Below, in pieces: positions 24,124 through 32,753 of a stretch of 64,000 nt of DNA (position 1 is its first letter; every line of letters starts with the position of its first letter). The stretch lies in the NCBI RefSeq assembly GCF_012034175.1, contig NZ_JAATEJ010000005.1:124001-188000 (forward strand). Direction: 5' to 3'. Under the pieces are notes generated by a model that worked only from the letters and a program-made list of their open reading frames with translations, was not told where the DNA came from and ran no database searches. Both the position numbers and the translations under genes were made by a program. The stretch comes from Actinacidiphila epipremni. GTDB lineage: Bacteria > Actinomycetota > Actinomycetes > Streptomycetales > Streptomycetaceae.

Positions 24124-25323
24124 TCACCGTGCGCCCTCCCGGCCCGGCGGCGGGGTGCGCCGCAGGTCGTAGCGGCCCTTGAGGTACGCCTTCGCGATGT
24201 GCTGGCGCTGGATGTCGGCGGTGCCCTCCATGAACTCGAAGGCGCCCACGTCGCGGGTCCACTTCTCCAGCAGGGGCAGGTCGACGAGAGCTTCCTGGCC
24301 CAGGGAGCGCACGGCCCAGCGGGCGGTCTCCCGGGCGAGCGTGGTCGCGGCGTATTTGGCCAGGCTGGAGGCGTGGCCGGCGTCCCGGTCGGCGTCCACG
24401 GCGGCGCCCGCCGCGTACACCAGGCTGCGGCACGCCTCGGTGCGCGCGGCCAGGACCGCGGCGCCGGGCGCCTGCGGGCGTTGCTCGCGCACGAGGTCGA
24501 GGAGCGCGCCGGCGGTGCCCACGGCGAGCGCGCCGACCTGGGCGCGCATCTGGTGGAAGACCCTGATGGCCGCCCACAGGCCCTGCCGGGCCGGCGACAG
24601 GTGACGCCCCAGCAGCCGCTCGTACGGGACGGGCACGGCGTCGAAGCGCATCTCGCCCAGGCAGGTGCCGCGCAGGCCCGCCATGTCCAGCTCCTCGGCG
24701 GCGAGACCGGGCGCGGTGGCGTCCAGCAGGGCGGCGCGGACGGACAGCGGGCCGCGTCCGGTGCGGGCGAAGACCACGCCGACGGCGCCGCGCGCCCCGT
24801 TGCCGATGTACCGCTTGACGCCGGTCAGTTCGTGGTCGCCCGCGCCGGGGCCGGCGCCCGGGCCGGTGCGGTCGAGCCGGGTCTGCATCGCGCTCGCGTC
24901 ACTGCCGCGGGCCGGTTCGGTCACGGCGAAGTAGGCCCAGGTGGCGCCGTCGGCAAGGGCGCGGTGGAAGTGCTCCTGCTGGGCCGGGTCGCCCATCTGG
25001 TCCACGAGCACGCCCGACAGGCTCGGCGCCGGGCACGCCAGGATCATCCCGGCGTCCCCGCGGGCCAGTTCGGCGAGCAGCACCACCTGGTCCAGGCAGT
25101 GTCCCGCCGCGTAGGCGTACCGTCCCAGCCGCAGCGGCCCGGCGCCGTACTGCGCGGGCGTGGTGCAGCGGCGGACCAGGTCGTAGCCGGCGACGCCCAG
25201 GTGCGGGCGCATGTCGTACGGGTTGGCGTCCACGGCGAGGGCGTGCGCCCGCAGTTCCGGGGCGGTGTCGGCGGCGGCGGCGCGCAGCAGGTCCAGGCGC
25301 TCGTCCAGCGCGAAGGCGGTCAT
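24124..25323 (-). CDS. Acyl-CoA dehydrogenase-family flavoprotein
   Basis: 399 residues, full length. YFAVTEPARGSDASAMQT is the FAD/substrate-binding signature, and FEFMEGTADIQRQHIAKAYLKG is the C-terminal signature that places the catalytic Glu region. It would introduce an alpha,beta double bond into a CoA- or carrier-bound acyl group. Two roles fit the context: desaturating an acyl chain on the operon's ACP, or desaturating a ureido-amino acid as VioJ/CmnJ do in tuberactinomycin biosynthesis. The start overlaps the end of the half-size homologue (ATGA), suggesting the two work together. The electron acceptor is not visible nearby. Confidence 0.85.
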   Translation of the reverse strand: MTAFALDERLDLLRAAAADTAPELRAHALAVDANPYDMRPHLGVAGYDLVRRCTTPAQYGAGPLRLGRYAYAAGHCLDQVVLLAELARGDAGMILACPAPSLSGVLVDQMGDPAQQEHFHRALADGATWAYFAVTEPARGSDASAMQTRLDRTGPGAGPGAGDHELTGVKRYIGNGARGAVGVVFARTGRGPLSVRAALLDATAPGLAAEELDMAGLRGTCLGEMRFDAVPVPYERLLGRHLSPARQGLWAAIRVFHQMRAQVGALAVGTAGALLDLVREQRPQAPGAAVLAARTEACRSLVYAAGAAVDADRDAGHASSLAKYAATTLARETARWAVRSLGQEALVDLPLLEKWTRDVGAFEFMEGTADIQRQHIAKAYLKGRYDLRRTPPPGREGAR

Positions 25324-25940
25324 GCGGGGCCCTCCGGGTGGCCGGGCCGCGGCACCCATACGTCGGCGGTGAGCGCGGACAGGTGCAGGACGCGTGCCGG
25401 GTGGGTCGCGAGGTAGCCCTCGGCGCCGAAGAACCGGGCGACCGTCCACCCGGCGCCGGTGAGCTGCTCGTGCAGGGCGGCCAGGGCGTCGGGGCCGGCG
25501 TCGGGCGGGGTGGCGGCGGCGGTGTGCAGGACGGTGACGACGTCGGCGGTCGCGGCCTGGACGAGTTGCAACTCGCTGAGCGGCGTGCCGGCGAAGTCCC
25601 GGCCGGCCAGCCGGTGGGCGGCGGTGTCCAGCAGCGCTTCGAGGACGCCGCAGCGGACGGCGGCGAGCGCGGCCACCCGCCCGGGCGGCAGCCCGCGGCC
25701 AGGTCCCGCGTCGGGCCAGCGCACCAGGGCGAGTCCTTCGCGGCCGGCGAGGACGTGCGGGACGACCTGCGCCTCGGCGGGCACGTCGGCGGCCGGCAGC
25801 ACGGCCCGGCCGCGCGGGGCGAGGGCGCGCGCGTCGAGCCCGGCGAGGACGGCGGCGAGCCCGGCGGCCAGCCCTGCCTCCCGCCCGAGGCGCCGCGGGT
25901 CCGCCGCGAGTCCGGCGCCGGTGGCGGGCGGGGCCGTCAT
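25320..25940 (-). CDS. Half-size acyl-CoA dehydrogenase-like protein
   Basis: 206 residues. The stretch FAGTPLSELQLVQAATADVVTVLH resembles the first helices of the acyl-CoA dehydrogenase C-terminal domain (usual pattern FGKPLxxFQxVQxxLADM). The N-terminal and beta domains are missing and the EGTxxIQ segment with the catalytic base is absent. It is flanked by intact start and stop overlaps with both neighbours, which argues against random decay. Heteromeric acyl-CoA dehydrogenases with one non-catalytic subunit are known in actinobacteria, so a partner subunit for the gene at 24124 is likely; a remnant is the alternative. Confidence 0.6.
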   Translation of the reverse strand: MTAPPATGAGLAADPRRLGREAGLAAGLAAVLAGLDARALAPRGRAVLPAADVPAEAQVVPHVLAGREGLALVRWPDAGPGRGLPPGRVAALAAVRCGVLEALLDTAAHRLAGRDFAGTPLSELQLVQAATADVVTVLHTAAATPPDAGPDALAALHEQLTGAGWTVARFFGAEGYLATHPARVLHLSALTADVWVPRPGHPEGPA

Positions 25941-26815
25941 GGCGCGCCCTCGGGCAGCAGCCCGGCCTGGAAGAGCCGCCCGGCGTGCGGATCGTGGTCG
26001 GCGACGACGACGAGCCGCCCGGGGGCGAGCCCGGCCCAGAGCCCGGCGAGCGCGGCCCACGCGCTGGTGCACAGCTGCCGCGCCGAGCCCTCGACGGCCT
26101 CCCCGACCGGCTCGCCGTCCGCCAAGTGGCGTGCCAGCGTGGCGCCGAGGACGTACAGCGGCGTGCCCGGCGCCTCCCGCAGGGCCGCCCTGGTCTGCCG
26201 CGGGCCGTCGACGGGGCGCTCGTCGGTGAAGACCAGCCGCGCCGAGCGGTCGCCGGGCCGCGAGGCGACCGGCAGCAGCACCCCGCCGTCGTCGCGCCCG
26301 CCGCCGTGCAGGTCCGGCTCGGGATAGGGCAGTGTCGTCTGGTCGAAGACGAAGAGCGCGCCGCTTTCGCCCTGCCCGCTCGCGTGCAGCGCGGCCAGGG
26401 CGCGCAGCGCGGTGAAGGGGGCGCCGACGCCCTGCCCGGAGACGGAGAAGACGTCGGGCCGTCCGGCGCACTGCGCGGCCAGGGCGCAGCCGGCGACCTT
26501 GACGAAGTCCAGGTCGGGGGTGTGGAAGGCGAGCGCCAGCAGGTCCACCGCCGGCAGCGGCGGGTCGAGGTCGCGCAGCAGCCGGGTGCCCATGTCGCTG
26601 AAGGAGTTGCCGCCCCCGGCGGCGAGCAGGGCCTGGCCCGGCGGCAGCCCGAAGTGGTCGAGGAAGTCGGCCATGCAGGTGGCGGCCCGTTCGGTGTACG
26701 CCTGCGGGCGCGGGCCGAACGTACGGGCCACCGGCGGCCCGACGTGCAGCGCGCCGCCGGCGTCGGCGTGGGCGTGGCCGTCGGCCTGTGCGGCGGTCGT
26801 CGCGGAGTGCGGCAC
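25937..26815 (-). CDS. Ketosynthase/thiolase-fold protein lacking the active Cys
   Basis: 292 residues. The arrangement DLLALAFHTPDLDFVKVAGCALAAQ, then FSVSGQGVGAPFTALRALAALHASG, then GALFVFDQ follows the KASIII/thiolase fold, but the nucleophile position falls in SGQGVGAPF with no Cys. It may be a non-catalytic partner of the KSIII at 29820, comparable in logic to a chain-length factor. GTG start; its stop overlaps the half-size dehydrogenase start (ATGA), and the ACP lies 3 bp upstream. Fold assignment is by pattern only and should be treated as tentative. Confidence 0.55.
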   Translation of the reverse strand: MPHSATTAAQADGHAHADAGGALHVGPPVARTFGPRPQAYTERAATCMADFLDHFGLPPGQALLAAGGGNSFSDMGTRLLRDLDPPLPAVDLLALAFHTPDLDFVKVAGCALAAQCAGRPDVFSVSGQGVGAPFTALRALAALHASGQGESGALFVFDQTTLPYPEPDLHGGGRDDGGVLLPVASRPGDRSARLVFTDERPVDGPRQTRAALREAPGTPLYVLGATLARHLADGEPVGEAVEGSARQLCTSAWAALAGLWAGLAPGRLVVVADHDPHAGRLFQAGLLPEGAP

Positions 26816-26818
26816 GGC

Positions 26819-27097
26819 TCAGCCCACCGCGTCCTGCGCGCCTTCCAGGCAGGCGCGGATGTAGCCGATGAGGGCGCCGACCGTCTCGAACGTCTCGGGG
26901 GTGAGCTCGTCGGGGTCGATCTGCAGGCCGAGGGAGTCCTCCAGTTCCATGAGCAGTTCGATGACGCCGGTGGAGTCCAGCGCGAGGTCGCCGAACAGGC
27001 GCATGTCGTCGTGGAGTTCGGGGACGTCCTTGCGCAGGACCTCGGTGAGGCCGTCGTGCAGGGCGGTGCGGATCTCGTCGGTCTGCGTGCCGGGCAT
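26819..27097 (-). CDS. Acyl carrier protein
   Basis: 92 residues. Phosphopantetheine attachment motif LALDSTGVIELLMELED with Ser about residue 42, flanked by an acidic helix II typical of discrete ACPs. AAGGAGAGCCCACC precedes the ATG. It sits immediately before the KS-like gene and after the PLP decarboxylase and ATP-grasp ligase genes. In butirosin a discrete ACP (BtrI) is charged with glutamate by an ATP-grasp ligase and the acyl group is decarboxylated on the carrier, which matches these neighbours. It could also be the partner of the amino acid:carrier ligase at 35496. Confidence 0.9.
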   Translation of the reverse strand: MPGTQTDEIRTALHDGLTEVLRKDVPELHDDMRLFGDLALDSTGVIELLMELEDSLGLQIDPDELTPETFETVGALIGYIRACLEGAQDAVG

Positions 27098-27125
27098 GGT
27101 GGGCTCTCCTTGGCGGTGGGCGGGC

Positions 27126-28448
27126 TCAGTGGAGCGCGGGCGCGGTCAGGTCGGGGTGGGTGGCCTGGCGCGACAGCAGGTCGTCGACGGTGTCGCGGCG
27201 CCGCACCAGGTACGCCGTCCCGCGGCGGACCAGCACCTCGGCCGGGTAGCCGTGGCTGAGGAAGTACGCCGGGGAGGCGGACGGCCCGTACGCGCCGGAG
27301 CGCCGGACGCCGAGCAGGTCGCCGACGGCGAGGTCCGGCAGCCGTACCGCCTTGGCGACGGTGTCGTTGGGGGTGCACAGCGGCCCGGCGACGGTCCAGG
27401 GCCCGGCCTCGGCGTCCGGCGGGACGGGCCGGGACAGCAGCTCGACGGGGAAGTTGCGCTTGACGAAGGAGCCGATGCCGACGGCCGCCATGTGGTGGTG
27501 GGTGCCGCCGTCGGCGACGGCGAACCGGTCGCCCATCGACTCCTTGATGTACCGCACCCGCATCAGGTAGGTGCCGCCGGGCGCGGTGAGGTAGCGGCCG
27601 GACTCCATCAGCAGGCGGGTGCCGGGGTGCCGGCGGGCGAAGTCCTCGACCAGCGGGTTGATGCCGGCGGCGAGCGCGTCGAGGTCGAGGTCGTGCTCGC
27701 CGTCGAAGTAGGCGACGCCGAGGCCGCCGCCGATGTCGACGGCGTCCAGCGCGATCCCGGTGGACTCGGCGACGTGCTCGGCGAGCCGGAGCACGTACGC
27801 GGTGTTCTTGACGATCACCTCGTGGTCGAGGATGCGGGTGCCCATGTACACCTGGACGCCGGCGGCGACGGCGTGCCGGTAGGAGCGGATCAGGGCGCCC
27901 GCGGGCGGCACCGCGGCCTCGTCGATGCCGAACTGGCGGGGCTTGCCGCCCATGGTGAGCCGTGAGCCGGCCACCGAGTAGGCGGGGTTGATCCGCAGCA
28001 GCACCCGCTGCCGGACCCCGAGGCGGGCGGCGGCGTCGTCGATGAGGGCGAGTTCGGGCAGCGACTCGCACACCACGGCGTACAGCCCGGCCCTGACGCA
28101 CGCCTCGATCTCGGCCGCGCTCTTGCCGGGGCCGAGGAAGACGACGTCGGCGGGGTCGGTGCCGGCGTCGAGCACGGTGCGCAGCTCGGCGAGCGAGGAG
28201 ACCTCGGCGCGGGCGCCGGCCGACCGCAGGACGTCGTAGACGGCCCGGTTGGGGTTGGACTTCAGGGAGAAGAAGACCTCCAGGGCCGGGTGCAGGGCGG
28301 CGCGCAGCGCGTGCAGGTTGCCGGCGAGCCAGTCGCCGTCGTAGACGTAGGTGGGGGTGCCGAACCGCTCGGCGAGGTCCCGCCAGCCGTCGGGGCCGGA
28401 GAGGTCGGCCGGTGCCGACTGCGCTTCGTGCCAGGTCGCGCCGTTCAT
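27126..28448 (-). CDS. Fold-type III PLP decarboxylase (LysA/BtrK-like)
   Basis: 440 residues. The PLP lysine is in FFSLKSNPN (~residue 62), the glycine-rich phosphate loop is DIGGGLGVAYFDG, and the second-subunit Cys is in GPLCTPNDTV. These match diaminopimelate decarboxylase relatives. GGKPRQFGID is also seen in relatives that act on carrier-tethered amino acids such as BtrK and VinO. Overlap (ATGA) with the ATP-grasp gene and the nearby ACP favour decarboxylation of an acyl-ACP, for example gamma-glutamyl-ACP to 4-aminobutyryl-ACP. A staphyloferrin B-like SbnH role is less likely because no IucA/IucC-type synthetases are present here. Confidence 0.85.
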   Translation of the reverse strand: MNGATWHEAQSAPADLSGPDGWRDLAERFGTPTYVYDGDWLAGNLHALRAALHPALEVFFSLKSNPNRAVYDVLRSAGARAEVSSLAELRTVLDAGTDPADVVFLGPGKSAAEIEACVRAGLYAVVCESLPELALIDDAAARLGVRQRVLLRINPAYSVAGSRLTMGGKPRQFGIDEAAVPPAGALIRSYRHAVAAGVQVYMGTRILDHEVIVKNTAYVLRLAEHVAESTGIALDAVDIGGGLGVAYFDGEHDLDLDALAAGINPLVEDFARRHPGTRLLMESGRYLTAPGGTYLMRVRYIKESMGDRFAVADGGTHHHMAAVGIGSFVKRNFPVELLSRPVPPDAEAGPWTVAGPLCTPNDTVAKAVRLPDLAVGDLLGVRRSGAYGPSASPAYFLSHGYPAEVLVRRGTAYLVRRRDTVDDLLSRQATHPDLTAPALH

Positions 28449-29818
28449 GCCCGCTCCACCATTTCCTCCAGTGCCCGGGCGGCCTTCGACCGCAGGGCGT
28501 CGACGTCCTCGGGCCCGTCGCCGAGGCAGACCGCGTACAGCCGGCCCTTCGACCGGCGGCCGGGGGTGACGCCGGCCCGCAGCGTCGCGGTGTTGGTGAC
28601 CAGGACCCCGCGCGCGGAGCCGGCGTCGAGCAGCAGGTCGCCGAGTGCGGCGCGGACCTCGTCGAAGCCGTGGGCGCGCACCGGTTCGAGGTCGAAGACG
28701 GTGGCGAGCGCGCACCGGCCCGGAGTGAGCAGCCGTTCTGCCAGCCGGTTCTGGAAGGTCGCCATGTTGAAGCGGGCGTTGATCTCCAGGCACGGGTAGA
28801 GGGTGCCGTCGCGGCCGAGCATCGCGTCCACGCCGGCCACCCCGTAGTAGCCGGCCTGCGCCAGGCCCTTGCCGAGCACCTGTGCCGCAGCCTCCAGCGC
28901 GGCGGTGTGGCCGGGGTCGAGCGGCGGCGGGAAGAGGTGGCCGCGGTGGACGCCGCCCTCGGTGAGGGCGGCCTTGACCGTCTCGAACGCCACCGATCCG
29001 TCGCGGGCGACGACGAACTGGTAGTTGAGGTCGTACTCCTTGTCGATCCAGCGCTCCACGACGACCTCGATGCGCTCGCCGCGCCGCGCGGCCATCCGGA
29101 CCAGCTGCTCGCCGCGCCGGGCGCTGTCCAGGACGACCAGGCCGCGCCCGGAGACGCCGAGCGACTCCTTGACCACGACCGGGCCGGAGCCGCCGGCCAG
29201 GTGCTCCTTGAGGGCGGCGGCGAGTTCGCCGACGGTGCGGCATTCGGCGCCCGGCACCGGGGTGAGCCCGCTGCGGTCGACCAGCGCGCGGCTGAAGATC
29301 TTGCCGTTGACCCGCTTGCAGGTGGCGGCGTCCGGCCCGGCGAGCGGCAGCCCGGTGGCGGCGGCGAGCCGTTCCTCGTCGGCGGAGACGCCCAGCGGCA
29401 TGAGGTAGGTGCGCCCGTCGGCGAGGCCGGCGAGCTGCGCGAGGAGCCGCGGGGAGGCGAGGGCGTCGGTGGTGACCGGCTGCTCGGGCCGGTCGTGGTC
29501 GGGGGTGAGCACCTGCCCGGCGGCGAGGCCGAGCGGGCGCAGGTACGCGGCGAAGGCGGGCTCCACGGGCGCCTTGAGGACGACGAGGTCGCCCTCGTCG
29601 GCGAGCAGGACGCCGACCTCCTCCATCCGGTTGACGGTCGGCGCGTTGAAGGACAGCCCGGCGCCGGGCAGCCCGGGGTCGCCGCGGCCCCAGGCGCGTT
29701 CGACCTCGAAGTTGTTGAGGTGGACGAAGCGGGCGTCGCGGTCGCCGGTCACCGCGGCCTTGAGGCGGGCGATGAAGCCGGGGCGCGGGCCCGCCGGCGG
29801 GGATGTGTCGGCGGTCAT
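28445..29818 (-). CDS. ATP-grasp ligase (BtrJ/PGM1-like)
   Basis: 457 residues. An N-terminal pre-ATP-grasp region (RFVHLNNFEVERAWGRG) precedes the ATP-grasp domain: nucleotide-binding lysines in CKRVNGKIFSR and PVVVKESLGVSGRGLVVLD, and metal ligands in CLEINARFN. Members of this group join amino acids to amines or carrier proteins through acyl-phosphates: PGM1 extends peptides, and BtrJ loads glutamate onto BtrI. The flanking decarboxylase and ACP favour the BtrJ-like role. It overlaps the decarboxylase gene by 4 bp and lies 1 bp from the KSIII gene. The acyl substrate cannot be read from the sequence. Confidence 0.8.
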   Translation of the reverse strand: MTADTSPPAGPRPGFIARLKAAVTGDRDARFVHLNNFEVERAWGRGDPGLPGAGLSFNAPTVNRMEEVGVLLADEGDLVVLKAPVEPAFAAYLRPLGLAAGQVLTPDHDRPEQPVTTDALASPRLLAQLAGLADGRTYLMPLGVSADEERLAAATGLPLAGPDAATCKRVNGKIFSRALVDRSGLTPVPGAECRTVGELAAALKEHLAGGSGPVVVKESLGVSGRGLVVLDSARRGEQLVRMAARRGERIEVVVERWIDKEYDLNYQFVVARDGSVAFETVKAALTEGGVHRGHLFPPPLDPGHTAALEAAAQVLGKGLAQAGYYGVAGVDAMLGRDGTLYPCLEINARFNMATFQNRLAERLLTPGRCALATVFDLEPVRAHGFDEVRAALGDLLLDAGSARGVLVTNTATLRAGVTPGRRSKGRLYAVCLGDGPEDVDALRSKAARALEEMVERA

Positions 29819-29819
29819 G

Positions 29820-30821
29820 TCACTGCCCTCCAGGGCCGGCGGCGTGCGGCGGCAGGTCGTCCACCCGCACCACGACCGCGGAGAACGTGCCGCTGGCCCC
29901 GGCGGACAGCAGGACGACGGCGTCGCCGGGCCGTATCGCGGCCTCGGCGCGGGCGGTGTGCAGGTTGACGAACGGGTCGGCGCCGAAGCAGTGGCCCGTC
30001 CTCGGCACGTTGTCCAGGTAGAACCGCTCGACGGGCACACCGAGGGTCTTGGCGCTCATGACCCACGAGTGGCGGTTGACGTTGTGCGGGAGGATGCGGT
30101 CGATGTCGTCGAGGGTCAGTCCCGCGTCGGCGACGGCCTCGTGCAGCACCTCCAGCATCGTCGGCATGTAGACCTGCTTGTAGCGGCGTTGCACGTCGGC
30201 CGGCATGTCCTGCGAGGAGTGGTATTCGCCGAGGGTGCGGTGCGCCTGGCCGACGACCTCGTCGCCGGGCCCGTCGAGGCCGGCCAGCACCGCGACCGCG
30301 GCCTCGCCGAGGATCGTGGTGCCGTGCAGCTTCTGCACCAGCGGGGTGGTGATCTTGTCGGTGACGAGCACGAGCGCCTGGGCGCCCGGCGGCTCGGCGC
30401 GCAGCAGCGCCTCGACGACCCGGACGCTGAACAGCCCGCTGGTGCAGTTCTGGTGGGCGAGCTCGAACCCGGACGCCTCGGTGAGCTGGAGCTTGTCGCG
30501 CAGCGTGGTCATCAGGCGGTGGGTCGCGGGGGTGACGTGCAGGACGGTGTGCGGGTGGACCAGGTGCCGCACCCGGGTGCGGTCGGCCCCGTCGAGTGCG
30601 GCCTCGCCGGCGGTGAGCATCATCTCCTGGGCCGTCATGCCCTCGGCCATGGGGACGCGTTCCAGGCCCAGGTAGGTGGTGAACAGCCGGACCTCGGCGC
30701 GGGTGAGGCCGAGGCGGTCCTGGAGGTCGGCGATGGCGACGGTGGTGGGCGGCACATAGGGCGCGATCCGCTGGAGCCGCAGGCCCCGGCGCCCGGTCGC
30801 GGTGCGTTCAGTCCAGGCCAT
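29820..30821 (-). CDS. 3-oxoacyl-ACP synthase III (FabH-like) with altered third catalytic residue
   Basis: 333 residues. The nucleophile is in LAHQNCTSGLFSVRV (Cys ~125) and the His in ILPHNVNRHSW (~246). The third position, Asn in canonical KASIII (GNT/GNTSA), reads TGHCFGADPF, so it is His. Variants of the Cys-His-Asn triad occur in KSIII-like enzymes that form C-O or C-N bonds rather than C-C bonds, such as CerJ with Asp. It may condense the ACP-bound acyl group with malonyl-ACP or transfer it. Start overlaps the end of the OTC-like gene by 14 bp. It may pair with the Cys-less KS-like protein. Confidence 0.8.
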   Translation of the reverse strand: MAWTERTATGRRGLRLQRIAPYVPPTTVAIADLQDRLGLTRAEVRLFTTYLGLERVPMAEGMTAQEMMLTAGEAALDGADRTRVRHLVHPHTVLHVTPATHRLMTTLRDKLQLTEASGFELAHQNCTSGLFSVRVVEALLRAEPPGAQALVLVTDKITTPLVQKLHGTTILGEAAVAVLAGLDGPGDEVVGQAHRTLGEYHSSQDMPADVQRRYKQVYMPTMLEVLHEAVADAGLTLDDIDRILPHNVNRHSWVMSAKTLGVPVERFYLDNVPRTGHCFGADPFVNLHTARAEAAIRPGDAVVLLSAGASGTFSAVVVRVDDLPPHAAGPGGQ

Positions 30822-31749
30822 GGCACCACTCCAGGACGGCCATGGCGCTGTGCAGCTTGTTCTCCGCCTGGGCGAAGGCGAGGCTCCCGGCGCCGTCCAG
30901 CACCTCGGCGGCGACCTCCTCGCCGCGGTGCGCGGGCAGGTCGTGCAGGAAGACCGCCTTGGGCGCGCGGGCCATCAGTTCAGGGCCGACGTGGAAGGGC
31001 GCGAAGACGGTCCGCCAGTCGGGGTCCGGCTTGGTGGTGCCGGTGGTCTGCCAGCGGGTGGTGTAGACGGCGTCGAGGTCCGCGGGCAGCCGGTCGAGGT
31101 CGTGCCGCTCGCTCACCCGGGCGCCGCTCTGCTCGGCCTGCGCCAGGGCCCGCGCGCGGACGGCGGGCAGCAGCCCGTAGCCCGGCGGTGTGCGCAGGTC
31201 CAGCAGCGTCCCGCGGTGGCGGCTGAGGGCGAGCGCGAGGGCGGCTGCGGTGTTGTTGCCCTCGCCGACGTAGAGGACGCGCAGGCCCTCGATGTCGCCG
31301 AAGTGCAGGGCGAGCGTGGTGAGGTCGGCCAGTGCCTGCGTCGGGTGCTCGTCGGCGCTCATCGCGTTGACGACGGCCATCCGCCGCTGCCCGGCCGCCC
31401 ACGCCCGCATCTCCGCCGGGTCGCCCGCGGTCCTGGCGACCAGCACGTCCAGCATGCCGGCCATGACCCGCCCGGTGTCCTCGGTGGTCTCCCCGGTGTT
31501 GGTCTGCAGGTCGCCCGGGCCGTACGCGACGACGCCCGCGCCGAGCCGCAGCGCGCCGGCGGAGAAGGCGGTGCGGGTACGGGTCGAGGTCCGCCGGAAG
31601 TAGACCCCGACGACGGCCCCGACGAGCGTCGCCTCGGCCCGCCCGCCCGCGGCCGACCGGCGGGCGTGCGCGACGGCCCGGGCCACCACCGAGCGCAGCG
31701 CGCCGTCCGGCAGGTCGGACAGCGAGACCAGGTGCCGGGCCCGGGTCAC
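30808..31749 (-). CDS. Carbamoyltransferase, ornithine-carbamoyltransferase-like, probably acting on diaminopropionate
   Basis: 313 residues from the GTG at 31749, which gives a GTGA overlap with sbnB and 8-base spacing from GGAG; the GTG at 31752 is possible. The carbamoyl-phosphate loop STRTRT and the EHPTQALAD motif are intact. The amino-acid-binding HCLPAHRG of ornithine transcarbamylases reads HDLPAHRG (~268), replacing the Cys that contacts ornithine. A changed acceptor is expected, and directly downstream of the two Dap genes the likely one is L-2,3-diaminopropionate, giving beta-ureidoalanine. Viomycin and zwittermicin clusters pair Dap genes with such an enzyme. No arginine genes are nearby. 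Confidence 0.8.
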   Translation of the reverse strand: MTRARHLVSLSDLPDGALRSVVARAVAHARRSAAGGRAEATLVGAVVGVYFRRTSTRTRTAFSAGALRLGAGVVAYGPGDLQTNTGETTEDTGRVMAGMLDVLVARTAGDPAEMRAWAAGQRRMAVVNAMSADEHPTQALADLTTLALHFGDIEGLRVLYVGEGNNTAAALALALSRHRGTLLDLRTPPGYGLLPAVRARALAQAEQSGARVSERHDLDRLPADLDAVYTTRWQTTGTTKPDPDWRTVFAPFHVGPELMARAPKAVFLHDLPAHRGEEVAAEVLDGAGSLAFAQAENKLHSAMAVLEWCHGLD

Positions 31750-32750
31750 CACCGTGACTCCTCGGCGAAGAAGCCGTCGAAGGCGTGGGCGGTGCCGTCG
31801 GCGATGCCGGCCGCCAGCACCTCGGTGCCCACCGCGATGTCGAGCACGCCCAGCCCGAAGGGCGAGAAGATCAGCGGCTTGTCGCGGGTGAGCGCGAACT
31901 CGCCGAGGACGAGCCCGGCGAGGGTGCCGTCGATGAAGTCGCGGGTGCCGAACTTCTGCACCGCCAGGTGCGGGGAGGTGCCGGCGTGCAGGCAGTGCTC
32001 GACGTCGTCCAGGACGTTGTGCGCGTCGGCGATCAGCTCGGGCCCGATGTCCCGCAGCGAGATGTTCAGCACCGTCTGCCCGGCGGCGAAGAAGCCGGGT
32101 TCGGTGATGTACGGTTCGGCCGCCGTGGTCGCCAGCACGACGAGGTCGGCGCCGGCGACCGAGCCGCGCAGGTCCGCCCCCGTACAGGCGGTGAAGCCCA
32201 GCGAGCGGGCGTACGCGGCCGACTTGGCGGCGTAGGCGGGGACGGTGTCGTGCACGACCACCTCGCCGGCGCTCCAGCCGAGGTCGTGCAGGAACTCCAG
32301 GATGTTCCGGGAGATGACGCCGGCGCCGACGACCGCGATCCGGTCCGCGGTGCGCGACCCGTGCAGGTGCTCGGCGCCCAGCGCCGCGGAGGCGGCCGTG
32401 CGGGCGGCGCTGATCTGCGCGGCCTCCAGGCACGCGAAGGGGTAGCCGGTGGCGTAGTCGTTGAGGATCAGCACCGCCGAGGCGCGCGGCAGGTTGCGGG
32501 CCACGTTGCCGGGGAAGCTGCCGATCCACTTCAGCCCGGCGACCGGCGGGTCACCGCGCAGCAGGGCCGGCAGCGCGATGATGCGCGCGTCGGGCTTGTC
32601 GGGGAAGCGCAGGAAGTAGCTGTCGGGGTTGATGGTCTCCCCGCGGTGGTGTGCGCGGTAGGTGTCGTCGATCCGGGCGTGGATCCGGGCCCGGGAGCGG
32701 GCGACGACCGCGCGTACCGCCGTTCCGCCCATGACGTGGAAGGGCAGCAT
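31746..32750 (-). CDS. sbnB: N-(2-amino-2-carboxyethyl)-L-glutamate dehydrogenase, SbnB family
   Basis: 334 residues, of the ornithine cyclodeaminase/mu-crystallin fold. The N-terminal substrate motif (LKWIGSFPGN) and the Rossmann segment (IAVVGAGVISRNILEFL) match SbnB, which oxidatively hydrolyses the SbnA product to L-2,3-diaminopropionate and 2-oxoglutarate using NAD+. It lies 3 bp downstream of sbnA, with GGAGGTGACCC upstream of the ATG. The pair is diagnostic for Dap supply. The start at 32750 (MLPFHVMGG) is well supported. Confidence 0.92.
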   Translation of the reverse strand: MLPFHVMGGTAVRAVVARSRARIHARIDDTYRAHHRGETINPDSYFLRFPDKPDARIIALPALLRGDPPVAGLKWIGSFPGNVARNLPRASAVLILNDYATGYPFACLEAAQISAARTAASAALGAEHLHGSRTADRIAVVGAGVISRNILEFLHDLGWSAGEVVVHDTVPAYAAKSAAYARSLGFTACTGADLRGSVAGADLVVLATTAAEPYITEPGFFAAGQTVLNISLRDIGPELIADAHNVLDDVEHCLHAGTSPHLAVQKFGTRDFIDGTLAGLVLGEFALTRDKPLIFSPFGLGVLDIAVGTEVLAAGIADGTAHAFDGFFAEESRW

Positions 32751-32753
32751 GGG

